Shown here: piece by piece, positions 22,461 to 25,002 of the stretch
Numbering within the stretch: position 1 is the stretch's first letter
Layout: each line of letters starts with the position of its first letter
Assembly: GCA_018260755.1 (NCBI GenBank)
Contig: JAGTWP010000008.1
Span: 9,869-34,870, forward strand
From: Candidatus Altarchaeum sp.
GTDB taxonomy: Archaea > Altiarchaeota > Altiarchaeia > Altiarchaeales > Altiarchaeaceae
DNA: 25,002 nucleotides
Direction of reading: 5' to 3'
Translations under genes and position numbers: made by a program
Notes under the pieces: generated by a model
Told to the model about the DNA's origin: nothing
Seen by the model: only the letters and a program-made list of their open reading frames with translations
The model's database searches: none

Positions 22461-24779
22461 ATGTTTTCAATAGCAAATAGATATAATGTAGAAATGTTTA
22501 AATTTTCATTGGTCTTTGTAATCTTACTATTCCTGCTTTTTCCCGCATCTTTTGCAGATGCGACAATTCAAAGAAGTCCTGCTGAAAATCAGTATGTTTC
22601 TAATGAGGATTTTGTAAAATTCTTTATAAATACAGACACTCTTACAAAAGTTAGAGTAATATGTAATGGTGAATCATTTTCTGATAATTATTTATTGGCA
22701 TCTTCGCATACGATAAATACAAAACAATTTTCTTCCGGTAGTGAAGTGGATTGCAAAGCAGAAATAATGAATAATGTAAGTGTAATAATTGAGGACTATG
22801 ATTCTTCTGATGAATCAATCCTTAAATTTCATGTATATTCAAAACAACCGGTTCTTACTATGACTGATAATACCATTGAAGGGAGTTTTACAGCGGAATT
22901 TGATAAGCCAAAGGGCTCACAGGGAACTTATGCACTCGGAGAAAAATCCTTTACTATAAAAAATAACGGATTAACACCGATACAAACTGTAAAAATAACA
23001 AAAAGCGGGGACTTAATCTCATGGACAACAGTTTCACAAACAGATATTTCTTCAATTCCGGCCTTGACAAAAAGCAGCGAGATTACTGTTAAAATAGAAA
23101 TTCCCGAAACAGCGCAGGAAAAAACATATCAAGGTTACATAAAGATAACATCCGGAAATGCAGGAGAAAAAACAATAAGTTTTAGTGTTAGAGTGATTTA
23201 TCCTGTTGAAGTAGAAATAACCTCAATTAAGTCAGATATAGAAGATATGTTAAAAGCAGGGAATAGTTATGAAAGTAAACTCAATATAAAAGAAACAATG
23301 GGCTATAAAGGTACCGGAAAAATTTCCGTGCGCAGCAGCGGATTTCCAAACTGGATGAATGTAGGAGGAATTAATGACATTTCTAACATTAATGCCGGAG
23401 GAGAAACAACACTAACAATAACAGTTACTGTTCCGGAAAGGAATATCGTACCTGGAAAATATTATGGCGGCGTAACTCTCAGCAATGACTATATAAGGGA
23501 TAGAGATAGTAGTAGTTACAAATTTAATTTTGAAATTCCTTTTCCCAAAATGAGTGTTGACAAGACAATATTTACTTATACCATTGACCCCGGAAATACC
23601 GCAGGGGAAAAATTTAGAATTTCTGAGACGGAAGGATATACTCCTATAGAAGGATTAGGAATTTCATTAACTAACTGTAAAAGAACAACAAAACACGGGA
23701 AAGAAGAATCGTTTGACGGATTAAAAAACTGGATACAGTTCAGCGGAATTAGTAGTTATATAAAGCGAGGAAATTCAAATGAAGTTTCTATCAGTATAAA
23801 TACTAATAAGGAATACGGAACAGGAGAATATACCTGTGATGGTAAAATAACCACAAATTATGCAGGTGAGAAAACCCTCAATGTAAAATTTATTTTGGCT
23901 GATGTCTCCCTAACAGAAACTATAAAAAACTTGAATAAGAAGTTAGAAAATGCTAATAATTATGAAAAAAATATAATATCTCCAACGATAACTTTACTGG
24001 AAAAAATACGAACGGATATAAGCAGCAGTGATTTTATCTCTTCTTATGTTCTTTCATTTTTAATCTCTGCAAATCAAATCAATGTTAAAGATTACAATGA
24101 AGCATACAAAGAAGTAGAAAATATGGTTTCACAAGAAAATTCAATAAGCGGTTTAAAAAGCAATAGTAAATATAAGAAGTATAGAACTGAAATAACAGAT
24201 ATTGAAAAAAATGTAGATGTATATTTTAAGGGGACAGTCGGCAGTCTTTCAAATCATTTTAAATATGAAGGAGACAAAACAAAAGACAACAATATGTTAT
24301 TATCCGTAGAACAATATAATAAGGCGTTAGAGTTGTGCGGGAAAATTAGTTGCGGAAATAAAGAAGAGATAAGCAATACAATCAGTGAATTAAATAACAA
24401 AATTAACTCATATAATATTTCAATAGAACAAAATAAGGCAAAAATAAATACATTAAATGATGAAATTTCAAAATTGTTATTTATTGACCTTTTTGGAAAA
24501 ATTAAAAAATATGACGAGGTAATAAATTGTTATGCGGATATTATAAATAAAAGAGAAAAGATCGGAGGTGATAATAAAGATGCAGAGGTAAGCTTCTTTA
24601 AAACCGAAAAAAGCAAAATTGAAGAAGAAAAAACAAGGGAAGTTACTATGTCTGCTGCAGGTTTGTTAATTACTTTAATATCTATATTGTTATTATCATG
24701 GGCGTTTGTGTCCGGAAATAGGACATACAAGAAAGACAAAGAAAATGTGGAACTCGTAAAATTTTTGTTTTCAAAGTAA
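22461..24779 (+). CDS. Single-pass surface protein: Ig-like domains, helical stalk, short basic tail
   Basis: The product is 772 aa. A signal peptide precedes ASFADA (about 33). Residues about 35-480 are beta-rich, with Ig-like or NEW3/CARDB-like modules recognised by YALGEKSFTIKNNGLTPIQT, SEITVKIEIPETAQEKTYQG, the parallel ETTLTITVTVPERNIVPGKY, and EVSISINTNKEYGTGEY. Residues about 485-727 are helical/coiled (TIKNLNKKLENANNYEK, ISELNNKINSYNISIEQN). A membrane helix at about 732-750 leads to a cytosolic tail, NRTYKKDKENVELVKFLFSK, very like that of the 326-aa protein. ATG 22494 (MFKFSLVFV) would give a more normal short signal-peptide n-region and is a good alternative start. It is the last gene of the plus set, ending before a hairpin terminator. 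Confidence 0.78.
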   Translation: MFSIANRYNVEMFKFSLVFVILLFLLFPASFADATIQRSPAENQYVSNEDFVKFFINTDTLTKVRVICNGESFSDNYLLASSHTINTKQFSSGSEVDCKAEIMNNVSVIIEDYDSSDESILKFHVYSKQPVLTMTDNTIEGSFTAEFDKPKGSQGTYALGEKSFTIKNNGLTPIQTVKITKSGDLISWTTVSQTDISSIPALTKSSEITVKIEIPETAQEKTYQGYIKITSGNAGEKTISFSVRVIYPVEVEITSIKSDIEDMLKAGNSYESKLNIKETMGYKGTGKISVRSSGFPNWMNVGGINDISNINAGGETTLTITVTVPERNIVPGKYYGGVTLSNDYIRDRDSSSYKFNFEIPFPKMSVDKTIFTYTIDPGNTAGEKFRISETEGYTPIEGLGISLTNCKRTTKHGKEESFDGLKNWIQFSGISSYIKRGNSNEVSISINTNKEYGTGEYTCDGKITTNYAGEKTLNVKFILADVSLTETIKNLNKKLENANNYEKNIISPTITLLEKIRTDISSSDFISSYVLSFLISANQINVKDYNEAYKEVENMVSQENSISGLKSNSKYKKYRTEITDIEKNVDVYFKGTVGSLSNHFKYEGDKTKDNNMLLSVEQYNKALELCGKISCGNKEEISNTISELNNKINSYNISIEQNKAKINTLNDEISKLLFIDLFGKIKKYDEVINCYADIINKREKIGGDNKDAEVSFFKTEKSKIEEEKTREVTMSAAGLLITLISILLLSWAFVSGNRTYKKDKENVELVKFLFSK

Positions 24780-24822
24780 ATTTAATGGTTTGAAAGATTA
24801 GTGATAATACAAAGATAAACCT

Positions 24823-24855
24823 TAACCTCTCAAAAGTTGGGGGGTTATTACTATT
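24823..24855 (+). terminator. Hairpin plus T-rich tract after the plus-strand set
   Basis: TAACCTCTC (24823-24831) pairs with GGGGGGTTA (24839-24847) as nine pairs, two of them G-T, around the loop AAAAGTT. TTACTATTTTT follows. It sits 43 bases after the last stop of the plus set and resembles an intrinsic terminator, although archaea usually need only the T-run. Confidence 0.55.
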
Positions 24856-24942
24856 TTTAAATTATGTTTTCACCATTTAATTTTTTAATAGATTTTTTGT
24901 ATTTTTGTATTTTTATTATTGTAAATCATAATTATTATAAAA

Positions 24943-24957
24943 TACAATAATATTGTA
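24943..24957. promoter_or_regulatory. Palindrome upstream of the partial ATPase gene
   Basis: TACAATA-A-TATTGTA is a 7-bp inverted repeat about a single centre base, ending 7 bases before the ATG at 24965. Its position suits an operator, but in such AT-rich DNA it could be chance. Confidence 0.35.
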
Positions 24958-24964
24958 AACAAAG

Positions 24965-25002
24965 ATGAAATTTGTGAATAGGGAAAAGGAGATGGAGGAA
25001 AT
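24965..25002 (+). CDS. Start of an archaeal-type P-loop ATPase (partial)
   Basis: Only 12 codons are present before the window ends: MKFVNREKEMEE. This is the characteristic beginning of archaeal AAA-type ATPases with a C-terminal restriction-like domain (Arch_ATPase/DUF234 group), which often start M-F-NRE-E-- then a Walker A motif at about residue 30. No catalytic motif is visible yet, so the call rests on the N-terminal pattern alone. The gene is separate from the tubulin-like locus because a probable terminator lies between them. Confidence 0.55.
   Translation, partial: MKFVNREKEMEE

Noticed and set aside
8199-24779. Phage or plasmid partition tubulin (TubZ/PhuZ type)
   Set aside because: No TubR-like DNA-binding partner, centromere iterons, replication or virion genes accompany the GTPases; the neighbours are signal-peptide membrane proteins.
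24919-24957. Replication origin from the AT-rich inverted repeats before the ATPase
   Set aside because: No origin-recognition-box repeats and no orc1/cdc6 signature are visible; the partial ATPase start fits the Arch_ATPase group rather than Orc1/Cdc6.

Overview
The window looks like part of a chromosome from an AT-rich archaeon. The diagnostic genes are archaeal: a stand-alone Kae1, ribosomal protein L40e, a long FKBP-type isomerase, a COG2524-like HTH-CBS regulator, and the start of an archaeal-type ATPase at the right edge. Most genes have no Shine-Dalgarno and start straight after an A-rich stretch, which suggests leaderless transcripts; the small zinc-ribbon gene at 106 is the exception. 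The lineage cannot be fixed from the sequence. A deep euryarchaeal, Altiarchaeota-like or DPANN lineage is a guess only.

Left part (1-8004) is mostly housekeeping: a tandem pair of small zinc-ribbon genes, a TatD nuclease, an FKBP-like protein, an HTH-CBS regulator, L40e, an eroded AbiE-like toxin-antitoxin locus, a long coiled-coil protein, a YgjP-like metallopeptidase, tRNA-Leu(CAG), a HAD phosphatase and Kae1. Several intergenic gaps carry unrelated short tandem repeats (19 bp x6, 15/7 bp in a 37-bp higher-order array, 19 bp x3, 17 bp x2, 8 bp x5).

Right part (8199-24779) is the striking region. It holds eleven genes in two divergent sets facing away from 18671-18793, and three of them encode divergent tubulin/FtsZ-superfamily GTPases. 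The minus set, in transcription order, is: membrane-anchored beta-propeller (592 aa), propeller/helical/3-TM/CBS sensor-like protein (859 aa), soluble helical protein (240 aa), tubulin-like 2 (409 aa), single-pass MopE-like repeat protein (429 aa), small membrane protein (160 aa), single-pass helical protein (326 aa), tubulin-like 1 (390 aa). The plus set is: 4-TM protein (193 aa), giant tubulin-like 3 with long coiled coils (985 aa), and a single-pass protein with Ig-like and helical ectodomains (772 aa).

All membrane proteins except the 4-TM protein and perhaps the 160-aa protein put large domains outside and short or coiled tails inside. The three GTPases and the 240-aa protein are predicted cytosolic. 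My inference is a membrane-linked cytoskeletal or membrane-remodelling machine: external propeller, Ig-like and Ca-binding-like domains sense or bind something, the tails couple to tubulin-like filaments, and the CBS pair may add nucleotide control. No phage structural genes, no TubR-like partition protein and no canonical FtsZ cell-division partners are visible in the window.
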